This document shows positions 41,754-43,023 of a DNA stretch of 43,023 nucleotides, one piece after another. The position numbers and the translations under genes are program-made. The DNA is from CAYWNA01 sp964459305. GTDB taxonomy: Bacteria; Planctomycetota; Planctomycetia; Pirellulales; Pirellulaceae. The number at the start of each line of letters is the position of its first letter. Position 1 is the first letter of the stretch. Below the pieces are notes generated by a model that made no database searches, was not told the DNA's origin, and saw only the letters and a program-made list of their open reading frames with translations. The DNA lies in NCBI GenBank assembly GCA_964459305.1, contig CAYWNA010000096.1, positions 1 through 43,023 on the forward strand. Reading direction: 5' to 3'.

Positions 41754-41773
41754 CACCGGGCAGCAGCCCGGTG
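41754..41773 (+). terminator. Perfect hairpin after the candidate sRNA
   Basis: CACCGGGC (41754-41761), loop AGCA, GCCCGGTG (41766-41773). It may end the sRNA transcript as a backup, or end the convergent gene at 41833 on the minus strand. Confidence 0.5.
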
Positions 41774-41832
41774 GCGAGTTGGGACGCGGGTGAGGATTCC
41801 TATCCGTCAGCCGCGGCCTGAGTCGTATCAGC

Positions 41833-43023
41833 CTACGGAGCCTCGGCGTCAGCTTTCTCTTGCGACGGCCCGATCATGATGACCACATTCTTGACTTCCT
41901 TGCCGGCGATGAGTTCGATACCCGTCTGGGAGATGTCCTCTCCATCTCGCAGGATTTGTATTACGCTTAAGCCTGCATTCTTGGGATGAAAACGCAGCTT
42001 CTTCTTTCCAGGTGTCATGGCCGGAATGACGAACGATCTCTTGGTAGGAAAGATCATGTATTGCTCTTCATAATCACCTTCATCGGGGTTGAATGTCACT
42101 CTTCCTCTGTCGAACACATCGGTGGGGGAGTATCTACTGTCAGCTCCACTCCATGAGTTGGATTCCGGCGTGGGATAGCCTTCGGTGAAGGCGAGTCCAT
42201 AGGCGTTTTCGTAAATGTCCATATCCTTGCCGTGCTGGTCAACAAATTTGCCACGGATGGAGACCCCGGCCCTAACGGTAACATCCATGCTCTTGGTCTT
42301 TTTCGCGTCATCGAGGGTCACGACCTTCCGTGTTCTGACGTATCTCCATGGCGAGGCATCCACGTGGACGGCTAGCTCGCCGGGCCCCAGACCCCGGACT
42401 CGATAGACTCCTTTTTCGTCGGTGTAAGCCGTGACCCGGTCAAAGAGCATGTCCACATGGTGTACGGTAATAAGGGCCTTGGGAATAGGCGCGCCCGTTT
42501 CCCGGTCGGTGACCGTTCCTTCCAGAACGAAACCGCCTTCCCTTCGCAACGTGATATTGATGTTATCGACGAGTCGCTTCTCGCCGAAAGTAATCTGCTT
42601 CGCGTCATTGCGAGAGAAAGTGCTTGGGTAGTAGATTGGCGGGTAGGGATCGGCTTTTTTCGCTGCTCGCCAGTCTCTTGCCATGACATAAACCGGCTTA
42701 TCGCCAAGGCCGTCAATCGAGTATGAGCCATCTGCGCGCTTGACTATCGCTTGCTTGCTTCTATATCCCTTGCCGTCATTTCTCTCGACCCAGGCCATTA
42801 CACTCAAAGATTCGATGTCTTCCGGTATCTTCCCATTCTCGTCAACGATTTTTCCGGAAATTTGATAGGCCCGCTTTGCCTTCAGCACGATACCAGAGCG
42901 TTGCTCGCCGTCTTTAAGCGAAAACGGGATGAACTGGTAACCGGGCTTGCCTTCGGGATTGTAGCCGACATCCTGGTATCCGGCAGTATGTGACGACTGC
43001 AACGAAAATGGACCCGTGGGGAT
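41833..43023 (-). CDS. Carboxypeptidase regulatory-like domain protein, 5' end outside the window
   Basis: The C-terminal 396 codons of a larger protein; the frame continues past 43023 (visible start PTGPFSLQSSHTAGYQDVGY). It contains at least three beta-sandwich units of the carboxypeptidase regulatory (CarboxypepD_reg) type: YQISGKIVDENGKIPEDIES, then GGFVLEGTVTDRETGAPIPKALITV with DEKGVYRVRGLGPGELAVHV, then GVSIRGKFVDQHGKDMDI. Planctomycete relatives often join such repeats to an N-terminal BlaR1/M56-type peptidase or sigma factor part, which would lie upstream. The end (ISQTGIELIAGKEVKNVVIMIG) is normal. The role is probably extracytoplasmic binding or signalling. Confidence 0.75.
   Translation of the reverse strand: MPTGPFSLQSSHTAGYQDVGYNPEGKPGYQFIPFSLKDGEQRSGIVLKAKRAYQISGKIVDENGKIPEDIESLSVMAWVERNDGKGYRSKQAIVKRADGSYSIDGLGDKPVYVMARDWRAAKKADPYPPIYYPSTFSRNDAKQITFGEKRLVDNINITLRREGGFVLEGTVTDRETGAPIPKALITVHHVDMLFDRVTAYTDEKGVYRVRGLGPGELAVHVDASPWRYVRTRKVVTLDDAKKTKSMDVTVRAGVSIRGKFVDQHGKDMDIYENAYGLAFTEGYPTPESNSWSGADSRYSPTDVFDRGRVTFNPDEGDYEEQYMIFPTKRSFVIPAMTPGKKKLRFHPKNAGLSVIQILRDGEDISQTGIELIAGKEVKNVVIMIGPSQEKADAEAP

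Overview
The window looks like a chromosomal piece from a planctomycete of the Pirellula/Rhodopirellula type. Signs of this are a PP2C phosphatase followed by a CPBP protease, Tat-signal Gfo/Idh/MocA and family-10-like hydrolase genes, prepilin-type G^FTLVE signals, proline/alanine-rich secreted proteins, a BON-repeat giant, a DUF2079 membrane protein and many lineage-restricted hypotheticals. GC content is moderate and genes are often unlinked or in short runs. The lineage call is inference from protein families; there is no rRNA here.

Layout. 1-2.7 kb: an IS66 transposase tail, a duplicated 3' end of a CPBP gene carrying REP-like palindromes, the intact CPBP protease and a PP2C phosphatase. 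3-5.5 kb: PEGA lipoprotein, rfbA and a two-repeat lipoprotein. 5.4-17.8 kb: a flagellar region. It has a FlgM-like gene, then divergently a 1215-residue TPR/coiled-coil/STN-like protein, fliK, flgD and flgE on the plus strand. After a truncated DUF5703 gene and a papain-fold-like secreted protein come fliF and fliG on the minus strand. 18-28 kb: a family 2 glycosyltransferase, a family-10-like hydrolase, an oxidoreductase remnant, uvrA, a conserved hypothetical, a THUMP-like methyltransferase and a Gfo/Idh/MocA oxidoreductase. 28-29.5 kb: two tiny coupled ORFs, tRNA-Gln(UUG) and a pseudopilin gene.

29.8-33.7 kb is the most interesting block. An ECF sigma factor, its membrane anti-sigma partner and a secreted proline-rich protein lie on the minus strand. 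Facing them are two tandem, homologous Glu/Ala-rich lipoprotein genes. All four transcription units carry the same promoter-like motif, GGAATA-N15/16-GRTC, which suggests one autoregulated ECF regulon. The first lipoprotein contains a 15-bp repeat array broken by a 100-N assembly gap, and an in-frame TGA just before a tail that is conserved in its paralogue.

33.7-43 kb: a DUF2079 membrane protein, a lipoprotein, a secreted protein with eight BON domains, a small membrane protein, an apparently gene-free stretch with a candidate structured small RNA (about 41566-41749), and the 3' part of a carboxypeptidase-regulatory-domain protein that runs off the window.
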